Position numbers and translations under genes: made by a program. 64,000 nucleotides of DNA from Diphasiastrum complanatum (Eukaryota; Streptophyta; Lycopodiopsida; Lycopodiales; Lycopodiaceae): the NCBI GenBank assembly GCA_029204225.1, contig CM055111.1, forward strand, positions 14,932,576 to 14,996,575. The letters run 5' to 3'. Under the pieces are notes generated by a model. The model saw nothing but the letters and a program-made list of their open reading frames with translations. It was not told the DNA's origin and did not search any database. Numbering within the stretch: the stretch's first letter is position 1; each line of letters opens with the position of its first letter. Shown here one piece after another: positions 1-58,595 of the stretch.

Positions 1-1830
1 TTTTCTAGAATCCGAGTTATGACTTACCAACTCTCCATATTCCCAAGACCATACCAATCATAAGAGTGCATTACAATTCTTAAAAGACACATGAGTTGTT
101 CCTAAAAGTCCTTTCCATTTGGAAAGTTCCAGACTTTCCCAACTCATACACGGTGCCAATATAAGGATTGTAATCTAAAAAACGCCCTACTTTAGACATG
201 GCTCAAATTGTCATTCCAAAGTTAGGGTCCCAATCTAGAATACGTCTAGATTTTCCTCATGAAGGATGAGTACAAGAGCGTGAAGCAGTACGAGACAGTG
301 AGAGCAAAAAATGCTTCAGCTAATGATCGTTGATCTTACATCAATTACTTAGCAACTTAGTTACTTAACTAGAATACAGCCTACTGAGCATGTTAGATCT
401 GCTGACACTATACATTGATGATTGCATGTCAGTGCTCAGTGCATTGGGAAGCATCAAATCTATCTACTTAATTTATTGTGGTTGTTATGCATTAGATGGT
501 CGTCCTTTCCAACTGTCAATATCTATACAAATTAGGTGAACTGTCAGTAACGTACTTGAAGTCCTCTGACAGTGCATGGATTGACTTTTTCCTGATGAAG
601 AAGAAGTCGATGAAGTTGAGTTAGTTGGTAGTTGATGAAAAGTCGATGAAGTCGGATAAGTCGAGTAAGTCGGACAAGTCGATTGATGGATAAGATGGAG
701 TTGAGTGAGTGTGAGTTGATGAAGTTGGTGGAGTTGATGTCGAGTTGATGGAGTTGATGATGGAATATATACATGGAGGGGCCATTTGGCTATGGGTTTA
801 CAATGTCCTTAAGTGTGTGACAGGCTGTTTGGCTCCAAATGTGCGAGGGTGCACTTATCCAAAATGAAAAAAAAACCTACAAAATGAATCCGATTAATGC
901 TGCAAAATGGACTGCTAAAAGAAAATTCAACTAGCATAGGAATGAGCCCAAGAAAGCGGTCTGATGTGCAGTTATGAATTGAATCATAGATTCTAGTATC
1001 AACAAAGCGTACATTGGCAATATGAAGCAATCTACCCTTGAGGAATCCTAAAACCAAGATTCAAACTAGGGAGGCATTGTTATCAACTAATAAAAGTTGG
1101 GTTGTTGGCCAATCCTAAATATGAATGCATAAGAAAGGTTTTTAGGCTTGTACATGAATCAAAGAGCCTTGGTTAAGAGAATAAAAGAGGTGTTTCAATG
1201 GTCAGGACCAAATCCATTGAGTAATGAGCATCCTGAAAAATTCAGCCGAAGTTGACTCCATCGACTTCGAAGTCACCAAAGTCCCAAGGCCGACTTTATC
1301 ACTGTGATGAGGTCAGTAGGATTGTTCTCAATGTTGAAATCGGAGCAAGATCTAATTTACAATCAGAGTTGCCCATTCCGGAATGAAACATGTTCCAGAA
1401 TGTTGTTCCGGAACACGTTCTGTTCCGAAACGAGCCTTGAGGAAAAAAAATTACTATGCAATTTTTTTTAAAATGTTTTTTGATCAGATTTTGATACCAA
1501 AGGTGAATCCTCCATCCATACAAATGTGATGTTGGACAAATATATGCTTTGCTCTACAAATTAAAGAGAAACAGCAACGGCATTTGGGGCAACTGAACTG
1601 GGAGATCTAGGCAAACAGCAGTCAGCATGTTAGAATCCCCTGAAAATTAGGTCTGAATCCTTACACAACAAAAACGTTTTTTTTTAAACATTGATCAAAC
1701 TATCAAAAAATGTTTATTGTTTGAATGTATCTAAATTGCATGTGCATGGAGTGTAAAGTCAACACCAATCGAACAGTCGGGTTGAAGACTGGTGCAAATA
1801 TATGCTTCCAACAAACCAGGATAAACATAC
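1..1830. other. Start of intron 7: no gene seen
   Basis: No DnaJ C-terminal exon could be found here. Positions about 590-770 are a degenerate low-complexity tract built on GTCGATGAA / GTTGATG words. Positions 1372-1431 hold several TTCCGGAA-type palindromes. The rest is unremarkable AT-rich sequence. Confidence 0.6.
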
Positions 1831-48576
<46,746 letters not shown>

Positions 48577-48751
48577 CCTTCGACTCCGCTCTGTCGATCG
48601 ATGGAGCGATCGAACAATTCTTTGAAATTTGGAACGGAATGGCGGGCAAGAAATAAGCTGGATCAGTGCTACGCGGGTGAAGCAGAAGAAGAAGAATATG
48701 GGAAGGCCGACAGAAAGACGACACGAAGACAGCTCCTACGCGGCTATCGCT

Positions 48752-48759
48752 CCATATAA
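48752..48759 (-). promoter_or_regulatory. Possible TATA box of the DnaJ gene
   Basis: TTATATGG on the minus strand, about 175 bases upstream of the ATG. The interval 48577-48751 has no repeat signature and could be the 5' leader. Position and AT motif are the only evidence. Confidence 0.25.
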
Positions 48760-48849
48760 TCAGAAGCTGGCCTTCCTAGGGGTCTTCCATGGTGCTTCCT
48801 AAAAAAAGTAATGATTTAGTATAGAGCTGGCCTTTCATGGCCCCTTCCT

Positions 48850-48908
48850 CCTTGATGCTCTTAATATAATAATGATCCTTGATGCTCTTAATATGATAAT
48901 GATCCTTG
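48850..48908 (+). repeat. 27-bp tandem repeat upstream of the DnaJ gene
   Basis: The unit starting CCTTGATGCTCTTAATAT occurs at 48850-48876 and 48877-48903 with one change, followed by the first bases of a third unit. It lies about 275-330 bp upstream of the start codon, so it may affect the promoter region. Confidence 0.85.
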
Positions 48909-50592
48909 TTGTATGGGGTTTTTGGGTTATTCTTGGGTAGATCTAGAGGGAGCCTATAACAGTGCTTTGGCCATTCACTCAGTTGCAATTCAACCACGTT
49001 GGCTCAGTTGATTAACTTGGCCTTTGACGTTTCTTTTCCCAAAATCAAGTTCCCCTTGGAAATCTAGATGCATTCACCAAGTTGCACGGGATGGGCAAGT
49101 CTTGCTCTTGTGGCATTAAGGCCCTTACCCCCTATTAACTAGAGTGGAAAGGTTGTGAAAGCCTAGGCCTTCCCCTACATAATGCCACGTTTAAAAGTTT
49201 GTTTTTTTTTTGTTTTCACATTTGTGTGATATTTTTCTTTTGTTTTTACAATTTTCTTTCTTTATGAAATGTGCATGTAAATAGTCAATGACAGGCCACC
49301 AGCACATGATACATGCATGTTATGACATAATGTTCTAACATTATGTGCATGTGTTATGATGAGCTGCCACATAACACGTGCTTAACATTGACTGTCCGCG
49401 TGCACATTTCATTGTAATTTTCATATGTTATGTGTCAACTTTTGTACATTTGTGACAAAAATTCTCATAAAAAATCATCCTTTTAAACTCGGTTGACATT
49501 TGTTGATACCCGCTAGTCCGGTCAAGAGTTGTGCTCATGGTAGTCGGTCGAGATGCCTTGAAGCCAGCCGGTCGAGATCATGTTGAAGCCAGTCACAAGA
49601 ATGTTGTGGTATACCACAAAATGCATTGCCACAAATACCCTATAAAAATTTGATTGGTTAAGATTGGATGCAAGGTGATTATTTATCCTCAAATCCTACT
49701 TATCTCATCCACTACAACATATTGTAATATTTTTTTCTTCTCAGATTAGAGATTCGGATAGACCCCAGATGCAGCAAGGTGATCAATGGCTGGTACAAAT
49801 TCTGTAGATGGTGGATTAGCAACAACTTCTATCTGCTTCTGAGCTCTTGTGGTGAACATAACTGGTGTGAATGGTTCATTGGTTTTACGTGTTAGAAAAC
49901 TTTACCTTTATTGTGAATAATATAAGAATTCTCACTAATTATACTGCCATATTATCTATAAGTATTGCAGATCATAGCAAAATCACATGGTTCATAGATG
50001 CCTTTATCCACTCAGATTAAAATCAAAATAGTCGTGTAAGCATAATAGTCTATATGTGCAAAAAATAAGAACTAAAACAAAAGTTAGAACACTACGGATT
50101 CTTAGAATGGTAGTCACTTACTGAATTAACAAATATACGATACATAACAAGATCATATCAAGAGGTAGTGTATAATTTCACTCAGATCGAACTTAGTTGT
50201 TTGTAGCAGAAAATAATGTCTAATGCTTGATTCCCTAATACTGAGAGCACATAATGCTTATCCCTACGGTTGATGCTATTCTTCTCACTTGTGGATCATT
50301 CTTACAATCTACAGCATGCATACTTGTATTAATAAGCATCTTAAACTAACGTAGTTTAATCATTAACATATTTAGTTTACAAGTGTAGAGAAGAACATAG
50401 AAAATTTTCTTGATAGAGGAATGTGTTTGTAACTGTCTACAAGCTTGTTCTTTTACCACATAAGTTTTGTTGGTTACATTTTCTTATGGCTAGTTATGGT
50501 ATGACTCGTAGCATAAGGATCGGTAATGTAAAACCTTGTAGAATGTTATTACATTCTCTAAGGAAGGAATTGTAATATAAAGCCTCATAGCA
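48909..50592. other. Region upstream of the DnaJ gene: no gene recognised
   Basis: AT-rich, with an inverted pair of TTATGTGC / GCACATAA-type words near 49270-49430. A 37-codon frame on the minus strand (49859-49746) was not recognisable. No transposon structure could be delimited. Confidence 0.5.
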
Positions 50593-51101
50593 TCATTCTT
50601 TATGACTGATTATGGAACAACCCGTAATGTAGAACTTCACAAATGCACGTTTGTTTCGCTTGGCTGCACCATTTTGTTGTCGTAAGTTGTCATTGAATTT
50701 TGTGCTCTTGACAATATGAGTCAAATTGGATGGAATTAAACTCTCCATCCTTTTCAGTTGTATTTTGCACAAAATGTTTGTAACAACAAAATATTTGAAA
50801 TTATCTAACCTCTTTATCAAGAAATAACCCAAACTTTGAGAGAAAAATCAATAAATGATATGAAATACATAGCACCAACCCATTTGGGCAAGTAGCGTCT
50901 GCACCAAATTCACATTAATAAAGTTATGAGTGGATTCCCTATCAAAAAAAACATTGACAACTTGATCATTAACTTTACCTTCTCGAAATGTTTCAAGATG
51001 TCTTTCTTCACTTCAGCAATCAGCTTCTCAATCTTGCAGAGTATTAGAGTGTTGTCCACATACACAGCCACAATGATGATCTTCCCATCTGTAATTCTCA
51101 C
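50593..51101 (-). pseudogene. Ty1/copia RT fragment and possible integrase scrap
   Basis: 51101-50910 translates as DGKIIIVAVYVDNTLILCKI, EKLIAEVKKDILKHF, a copia RT active-site region with YVDD changed to YVDN. At 50690-50640 DNLRQQNGAAKRNKRA resembles the integrase QQNGVAERKNR motif. Integrase lies downstream of RT on this strand, the reverse of copia order, so the two pieces were rearranged or come from different elements. Confidence 0.55.
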
Positions 51102-51225
51102 ATATTGTAGTGGGTTTCTTTCCTTGCCTAACCCGAATCCAAGATCTAGTCAATCTAGCATCAAAGAGACGAAGTTAATTGTCACGCATAGGTTCGTTCT
51201 CATAAGAGCCATAGTATAGTTCAAA

Positions 51226-51845
51226 TTTCAACATGAATGGAGGATCCAAATCTAACTCTAACATCCATTAACCCTACGATCCATTAACACTACACATCCA
51301 TGACAAAGATAGCTTACCATTTCTCTCTCCCCCTTTCTCTCTCATAAAAAGTATAATAACACTCAATCCCAATAACATTCAGATCCAACAATCAGCAAAA
51401 ACCAAACAAAGCATGAGAGATGGAAGAGGAAAGAAGAAGAGCAAGGACATTCATCAATACATTTATGAAGAGAACTAATCTGCTTCATTGAAATGAGAAA
51501 ATGAACATGTGTAGGAACTCGAGTTGGTCTCTTCTTATAGTGGAGAGGAGGACCCTGGCCTCTGAATCCTATTGGTCCATTTCTACCTCCCTAATAATTC
51601 AAATTTAAAAAAGTGTGGGAACCATCAAAATTGGAGGGAAACCCAACTTTATTCACTAACTTGACATTTAGGCTCTACGACATTAAAAGTCCCGCAAAAA
51701 GGTCTAAAGTCCTTTTATTGACTTTAAACTAATCAATCAAATAACTTTGTGATCATCGGGTTGGACTTACACACGCAGGGTGCCAAATCCCTCTCACTTA
51801 TTGACTAGGGTTAGGGTTGCCTTGGGATCCGCAAACCCTCCAACA
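51226..51845 (-). repeat. LTR-like sequence behind the second coiled-coil ORF
   Basis: Minus strand: a purine tract GGGTGGGGGATAC (51858-51846) then TGTTGGAGGGTTTGCGG, with GGCACCCTGCGTGTGTAAG and, further on, a TATA-like CCACTATAAGAAGAGACC. This suits a 3' LTR of the gypsy element whose integrase is at 55.6-56.3 kb. The left edge is a guess. Confidence 0.5.
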
Positions 51846-51895
51846 GTATCCCCCACCCAAACTGGTGGCAGTCCCACGACACCTGCAATATGCAG

Positions 51896-53931
51896 TTATT
51901 GGGGACTTTTATTTGCTTCGCACCGAATCTTGATTAAATGGTACTGCACCTTCTCCATAAAGTCGAGATGGGCAGTATTAAAATCCAAGTTGTGTGGCAA
52001 AAAACAACGATGGGCTCTGGAAATCCACTTTGAAGTTGTCCATGATGTGAAGCGTGATTCCCATAAGCCTCCCATCATTGCTGCATGAAAGTATAAACGA
52101 GCAACCGGTAGCTGATCTTTGATTTGCTCTGAGGCCATCAGCTTATTTGGATCGAATGCCATAGGAGGGAGGCAATCATCCCATCTGCTTGCCACTGACG
52201 CCAACAGAGTTAGATCTTTCGCAAATAGTGTCGATTGTCGCACCGTTGGATCTGGAGAGTGGATATACTCTCTCTGGTATGCTTGCAAAGCCCGGTGGAA
52301 GTCCACTGATATGGTCCAGCTGTAGGGCTGATGGATGATTGGCCAATTGGGCGTATGGATTGTGATTTTGTCCATTTACAATCCCAAATCTTTCCATTTA
52401 TTTCTTCTCGGCATTGGCACATAATAAGGGTCGACTCGCAACTGGCGAGGGCTGGCGACGTAACTCCTAATTGATTTCGGAGTTTTCTCAAAAATAGTGA
52501 TTCTCCATGTCGGCTGCTCTCCCAATGCAGGTATTTTGTCCAACTCTTTGTCGGCCTCTATCTCGGAGGTCTTAAGCTTCAAAACTCATCCACCACGCAA
52601 GGACTCATGCGGATGTTGCTTTGAGAAGGTCTGGATCTGGTCCTCGACGTTGATGGGCCTTCTGAATAGCTTGATGAAGATGGACCCGCTTGCATTGCCG
52701 GTAAAATTGGCGGTTGTTCTGATATATCTGGAGCTCCCCCTCTGGTCCATGCTCAAATCTACCCCTGTATCCATTTGTACATCTTCTTGGCGCGGAGGGG
52801 AGAATTGCGGCATGACCGGTACGGGGATTTGTGGTCCGGCTTCCAACACTTGAGCGGTTGTTTTATTATAGGCGGTGATGGTCTCTTTAGCCTTGGCCAA
52901 CTCAGTTGAAGCTGCTCCTTTGAACCTGTCAAAGCGGCCTTGGAATCCCCGAAGGGACTTTGTATGTTTTCACTTTCTAAAACAAATACGCGATCTCCGT
53001 TGGTGTGATCGGATGATCTGGTATTTGTGTTTGAAGATAAGCATCACGCTCAAGGGTGGTCGCATCCACTTCACCTTGGAGACGCGTGCGATCTTGTTTT
53101 GCCATCTGCAATTGACCCTTCAATAGTTGCACATGTTGTTTTGCATCCTGCATGGCCTTATCCACCTGATCTTGTGTAGTTGTCAGGGCGTTTTGCAGAG
53201 AGCTCACGTATTCTTCCAGATGATCAACTTGTTGTTGGGCCAACTTCTTTTTAGCTTCAGTCTTGTCTTCATGCTACTTGGCAATCTTTAACTCTGAATC
53301 CAACTGGACAATCTTCTGGCTTATCAGAGTGTTTTCGGAGCCAAAATCAAAAATTCTTTGCTCCATTTCTTTCTTCTTATCCAGCATAGACTGGATCACT
53401 TGCGCAAGGCTTGAGACCAAACCGAGAGCATCACTAGAATCGACTGTCGTGGAGGCGGCAGCAACAGGAGGACCTAATGGAACTGTCCTTGGTTGGCATA
53501 GAATAGGTGCCAATACTTCTTCTTCTTCAAAAATGTCTTCCTCCTCGAAACCCTCAGGCACAGTGGCGTCAAACTGCTTTGGTGATTTCACAACTTTGTC
53601 GATCCGAAGTGCGACTGGGCTATCTTCTGTGTGAGGTTGTTGGCTGACATCTTCAACATCGATAGTAGATTCGTGGATCTGTTTGGATCCTCTTCCATGG
53701 GATTGGAGTTCAAAGGGCATAGGGCTCTGGGGCATTTCAAAAATTTCGATGGCCCCAAGGGGGTCGGAATCATCAAACATATCCATGAAAAACTATGTGT
53801 TTGGTGAAGTGGCTTCAGTGTGCGGGGGTGAGGCGGCCTGGGCAGCTGTGATGGGAATGGTAGCCCCAATGGTCACAAACTGTCCTTGTGTGAAAGCAGA
53901 GGCAAGGGAAGCATCAAAGGTGGGAAAATAG
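51896..53931 (-). pseudogene. Gypsy-associated coiled-coil ORF, second locus
   Basis: Minus strand in order: an acidic region (53786: MDMFDDSDPLGAIEIF; EGFEEEDIFEEEEVL), a coiled coil (about 53400-52980: KKKEMEQRIFDFGSENTLIS; QQQVDHLEEYVSSLQNALTT; LLKGQLQMAKQDRTRLQGEV), a Pro-rich linker (PQIPVPVMPQFSPPRQED), and a C-terminal domain (52375-51896) with FDPNKLMASEQIKDQLPVAR, WTTSKWISRAHRCFLP and MEKVQYHLIKI. Three frame changes or stops interrupt it. The C-terminal domain matches the locus at 40.8-41.15 kb. I do not recognise the family. It resembles neither gag nor pol, and no signal peptide or membrane span was seen, so an env role is not supported. Confidence 0.6.
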
Positions 53932-54122
53932 AAAGTTCAGTGCGAACAGTAGCATGGGGTGGAAGCGCAATTGACGATGTATGCCTAGTGCGATGTCATG
54001 ACGCAGAAGGCAAGTCAGGAATGATGATCTCGTTGTGTGGACAACGATGACTATGAGAACCCAAGGCCTAGTGAGACGACGCGGCCGGTGCTTTTTCGTA
54101 GACCAAAAGCAAAAAATCCAAG

Positions 54123-55042
54123 TTAGTGGAAGCCATGGATTTTGTTTTCTAGGTGAGAAGTGGCTAGAAGAGACAATAAAGAACCAGCAGCGAACTGCTG
54201 CTTAGTATTGCCCTTAATAGCTCGTTTGAGCTCACCAGAAACAGTCTTGAACCAATTATATTGTTCAAGAGGGGCTTTGGCCAACTTGTCATAATAGGAA
54301 TCCACTATCCTATGGAGGATCTGTGACGTGATGCGGTCTTTCATGAGGTTGCCAACTATCAGGAAGTTATTCAGTAGCTGGACAGTAGTGTGTATTGAAG
54401 GCTCGGTGATGGCTTCCATAAGGTATCCGTCACTGTTCCAGTGCAGATCATTGGTGAGGTCAATGTATGGCTTGATGGCTTGTTTGGCATGCTTGTGATT
54501 GGGTGAGGCCTGTGTACCGGATGCTATACCTATGGCTGCAAGGCAGCCTCATTGATGTGCTTCTTGTGTGTGGCTCCCTGAAAAGTGATATAAAATTTGG
54601 ATTTCTCTTCCTTCCACGTACTTAAGGCAAGAGTGATGAAATCCATATTGATTCTGCCATAAAAAGCTCTCTCATGAATACCCATTGCAGTGACCAGAGG
54701 CTCCGCAAGGGTCATCCACTGAGTGACCATGCTTGTGCTAGGAAGGATCATGATGTCTGTTGCAGATGGGACATCACAATGGAGAGTATGGCGCAGAAAC
54801 TGGGAAGTATCGTAGAAGACATGATGAGCAAAAAGGAAATGTAAGACGCGTGAAAATGTATCAGAAAGCAAGTCATGAATTTTTGGAAGGCTTTGGTTGT
54901 AGGAAAAATTTGCAAGAGCTTCGCTAGCACAAGTGAGGAATGAATCGAATTCAGCCAACTTATAGGTGAATTTGGTGGGTCCATTACATTGAATACTAGT
55001 TTGGTTGATCAGTTCTGAACAAAAATTTGCAAGCATGTACAA
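54123..55042 (-). pseudogene. Unrecognised ORF downstream of gypsy integrase (about 300 codons, one frameshift)
   Basis: Two frames follow each other: 55042-54530 (MYMLANFCSELINQTSIQCN ... ITFQGATHKKHINEAALQP) and 54419-54123 (MEAITEPSIHTTVQLLNNFL ... WFKTVSGELKRAIKGN). A frameshift in about 54530-54420 would join them. The composition is that of a soluble, mostly helical protein with no obvious catalytic motif. It lies between integrase and the coiled-coil ORF on the same strand, so it is probably part of the same element. Gag similarity was considered but there is no zinc knuckle. Confidence 0.45.
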
Positions 55043-55630
55043 TATTGTGAAATTAGGCTATAAAAATCGCGACGAAGGTTTCTGGGGATCTGAACCTATC
55101 AGGCAAACGTTTTTCAGGACTGACGAAGGATGAACCTTCGCCCAAGTACTGTCATAAATGTTTTTTTTTCACGATATGAACCTATGGACAACCTAATTTG
55201 GACATTTTAAGATCATCTAGTAGGTCAACGAAGGCTCATAATGAGCTTAAGGTGCTCGGCGAAGGTTCCCAAAATGGTATATGAACCTTCGCTTGACTCA
55301 AAAACTAGATTTTCTCGTGACAGGAACCTTCGCCCACCTCAAATTAGATAAATCTAGAGTTGATGTACAATCTGAGAGCTTAGCGAAGGTTTTTGGTACT
55401 GTATAGGCCATATCTGACCAAAACAATGAGTTTCTAAGTCATTTTCCATCAACAAATATTGTGCTTTCTTTTTTCCATGCTGATGACTTTCTGACTTTTG
55501 CCCATCAGTCTTTGCTCAATTTTTGCTTGTCTTTTCTTTTCTTTTTCTTTTTTTGTTTTTTTAACTGTCTTTTTTCAAAAAAACTCAGCAATTTAAGTAC
55601 TGAAAACAAAAAATTGAAAAACAAATAAAA
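55043..55630. other. Spacer with CGAAGGTTC motif cluster
   Basis: Between integrase and the next ORF. CGAAGG occurs eight times in both orientations between 55073 and 55391. A T-rich stretch lies at 55500-55570. Confidence 0.75.
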
Positions 55631-56266
55631 TTAAAAGCACATTGAGATCACGCTTGCTGAACTGGCGGAGCAGGCTGCCAATCGGCTGCCATTCACCGGA
55701 GTATCAAATTGTTTTCCATCCAAGAGCTCAAGAATTACTGCGCCATAGTTCAAGATTTTCGTCAATTTATATCGGCCCTCACAAGTAAACTTCAACTTGC
55801 CCTTGATCAGCTTTGTTTTGTACATCAATGCAAGATCTCCTGCTTTCAGATTTTTTTTGTGCAATCGACGATCGTGCCATGCCTTGTGGCGGGCTTTCTC
55901 TGCTGCTAAGGCATGAACTACCATCAATCGAGTTTCACATAACTTGTGCAACGCTTCATAACAGAGTTGTAAAGACTTATTATCATTTAATCGTTCTGTT
56001 GCTGCTATGCGTAAGGATGGGATTAAAATTTCAATCGGCATGATAGCATCTTGACCATAAACCAGTTGAAAATGTGTTTGATTTGTACTATTTTTGTAAA
56101 TAGTTTTGAATGACCATAACACTGCATACAGTTTATGTTCCCAATCAGACCGACTTGCTTCAACTGTCTTTGTCATAATGCATACCGCTGGCGCCACGGA
56201 CCGAATGGTCCTGACGGCATCCCGCTGGCATTCCGAGATACAACCCTCAACTATGTGCCAGATCAA
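55631..56266 (-). pseudogene. Ty3/gypsy integrase C-terminal half
   Basis: Minus strand: SDWEHKLYAVLWSFKTIYKN, STNQTHFQLVYGQDAIMPIE, KARHKAWHDRRLHKKNLKAG, DLALMYKTKLIKGKLKFTCE and GRYKLTKILNYGAVILELLD. This is the conserved end of a plant gypsy integrase (W...L..A...YKT....TPF.LVYG....P.E; K..HD......F..GD.VL). The catalytic core is missing; the first 35 residues come from LTR-like sequence. Downstream come the two unrecognised ORFs. Confidence 0.9.
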
Positions 56267-57660
56267 AAAGTTTGAAGCGGCCTTACAATTGGCGCTTTTA
56301 CCGAATACTGAAACCTAGAAGGTAATCAGAGTCAATCTGAGGAAAATCCCACTTTATTGATAAATCTGAGAAGGTTACATTTTAAGTGTGTGATCGACCC
56401 TAGTCTCCGGGGCACTGGCATGCCAAGCCGGGCGCCAGGACAACATTCCAGCAAGGGAGGCTAAGACTTGGTTGGAGCTCGCCCTGAGTCGCAACCTGCA
56501 CTCCCCTATAGTATTGGTGGGATTCGCCACCTCCCCTCATACCAAGTATTCTACCCAGACTGGTAAAGCATGTTTTATCTCTCTAGAATTTTCTCTCTCT
56601 AGAAAGTCATTTGCTCTCTCTAGAATTTATTGATCCCTAGACTTCCTTTAATCATGCCTAGATCCGAGCTCTATGGACTTCGCTAGAACCGCACCCGTGC
56701 TTACACTATGGGCAGCACCTTGCACAACAGTTGTCCTGATGAACCCCAAACCATGGCCATTTCCATGAGATCCACACAGCTGACTGGCAAGTTGGCTCTG
56801 ATACCACATGTAGCGCAGGCATCCCAAAGGGAGTCGGGAACCACGACTTAGCTTTCCAGCCTTCAACTCTTGCCATCCAGACCACTTGACATACAAGCGG
56901 CCAACTCGCCAACAACGATCAAACTTAACCAACTTGAATTTTGGAAACCAACATTGAGATCCAACCTAACGCCATGCCAGATCGGAGGTCTCGATGTGGG
57001 TGACTTCCCTCCAAGCAAGCCGCCCGACATACATCAAACTTAACCAACTCGAAGCTTCGTTACAAACGAGTAACATCCAATCCAAGCAAGTGGTTTGACT
57101 TACATCAGACTTAACCAACTGAAAGCTTCGTCACGAGAGCTGGAAGCCAACCTGGCACCATGCCAGACTGAACAGCCATAAACATGTAACTTCCACCCAA
57201 GCAAGCCATCCAACTCAGCCGATATGTTAGAGCTCATTCCCCAACAGCTTAACCCATTCACATTCATGGAAGGAACACTCAGAACCACAAGCCGCGACAG
57301 ATATGAAGATAACCAGTTACTAGACCAAATGGTCCCGACAGCATATCGCTGGCACCACAGACCGAATGGTCCCGACGGCATATCGTTGGCGTCTCGGGAT
57401 ACAACCCTCAGCTATGTGCCACATCAAAAAATTTGAAGCGGCCTTACAACTGGCGCTTTTACCGAATATTGAAACCCATAATGTAATCAGAATCGATCTA
57501 AGAAAAATCCCACTTCATTAATAAATCTGAGAAGGTTACATTTCAAGTGTGTGACCAACCTTAGTCTCCAGAGCACTGGCATGCCAAGGTGGGCGCCAAG
57601 ACAATATTCCAACAAGGGAGGCGAAGACTTGGTTGGAGCTCGCTGTTGTAAAGCTACATT
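56186..57660 (-). repeat. Gypsy-type LTR copies, minus orientation, with PBS
   Basis: Two pieces (about 56186-56660 and 57325-57660) share GAAGCGGCCTTACAA, GGCGCTTTTACCGAATA, AATCTGAGAAGGTTACATTT and GCACTGGCATGCCAAG. The PBS TGGTATCAGAGCCAAC lies at 56791-56806, and LTR sequence continues to the right of 56809. The gene-poor block consists of LTR and leader only. Short words GGCGCCA and CCGAATGGTCC recur. Confidence 0.7.
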
Positions 57661-57779
57661 TACAAGCCTTACTTCCGGCGCCATTGGCGCCAGTATTGTC
57701 CCCCGGCGCTAGCAGGGTCCCTGCTGCTCCCAGCGCTCCTGGCGCCACTGTGACCAGAATCCAGCCGGCACCAAATTCC

Positions 57780-58595
57780 TATGGCTGAAAATCTTTGATC
57801 GGTTCTAGAGAATCCAGAGAGCTCCAGAGAGCTCAGATCAATGTGCAATCACCTCACACAATCTAGGGATGATTAAAGAAAGCCTAGAGATCAGTAAATT
57901 CTAGAGAGAGAAAAAATGACTTTCTAGAGAGAGAAAATGTGCTTTACCAGCCTAGGCAGAGCACTTGGTATGAGGGGAGCTAGCGAATCCCACCAATACT
58001 ATAAGGGGAGTGCGGGTTGCGACTCAGGACGAGTTCCAACCAAGTCTCAGCCTCCCTTGCTGGAATGTTGTCCTGGTGCCCGCCTTGGCATGCCAGCGCC
58101 CTAGGGTCGGTCATGCACTTAAATTGTAACCTTCTCAGATTTATCAATAAAGTGAAATTTCTCTCAAACTGACTCTGATTACCTTCTGGGTTTCAGTGTT
58201 CGGTAAAAGCGCCAGTTGTAAGGCCGCTTCAAACTTTTTGATCTAACACATAGCTAAGGGTCATATCCCAGGATGCCAGCGGTATGCCGTTTGGACCATT
58301 CGGTCCATGGCGCCAGCGGTATGCTGTCGGGACCATTCAGTCCAGGAACTGATTGTCTTCACATCTGTCGCGGCTTGTGGTTCTGAGTGTTCCTTGCATG
58401 AACGTGAATGGGTTGAGCTCTTGAGAAACGGGCTCTAACATGTCGGTTGAGTTGGATGGCTTGCTTGGGTGGAAGTTACCTTTTTATGGCTGTCCAGTCT
58501 GGCGTGGTGCCAGGTTGGCTTCCAATGCTTGTGACGAAGCTTTCAGTTGGTTAAGTCTAATGTAAGTCAGACAACTTGCTTGGAATGGATGTTAC
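57780..58595 (+). repeat. Same gypsy-type LTR in plus orientation (left part)
   Basis: Reverse-complement of 56186-56640 and 56990-57400 in order: CTAGAGAGAGAAAA, CCACCAATACTATAAGGGGA, GTAACCTTCTCAGATTTATC, GGTAAAAGCGCCAGTTG. It is cut at 58595 by the copia insertion and continues at 62970. Confidence 0.75.

Noticed and set aside
1..1830. Last exon(s) of the DnaJ gene
   Set aside because: I looked for the LVLQDP...RARGLKALG-type continuation and a C-terminal Pro-rich tail on the minus strand and found none, so they are outside the window.
49746..49859. 37-codon minus-strand frame (MFTTRAQKQIEVVANPPSTE...)
   Set aside because: Too short and unrecognised; it might be a scrap of a transposon or an upstream exon, but nothing supports either.
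51896..53931. Envelope-like gene
   Set aside because: The extra gypsy ORF was considered as env, but no signal peptide, transmembrane span or cysteine pattern is visible; it is mainly acidic and coiled coil.
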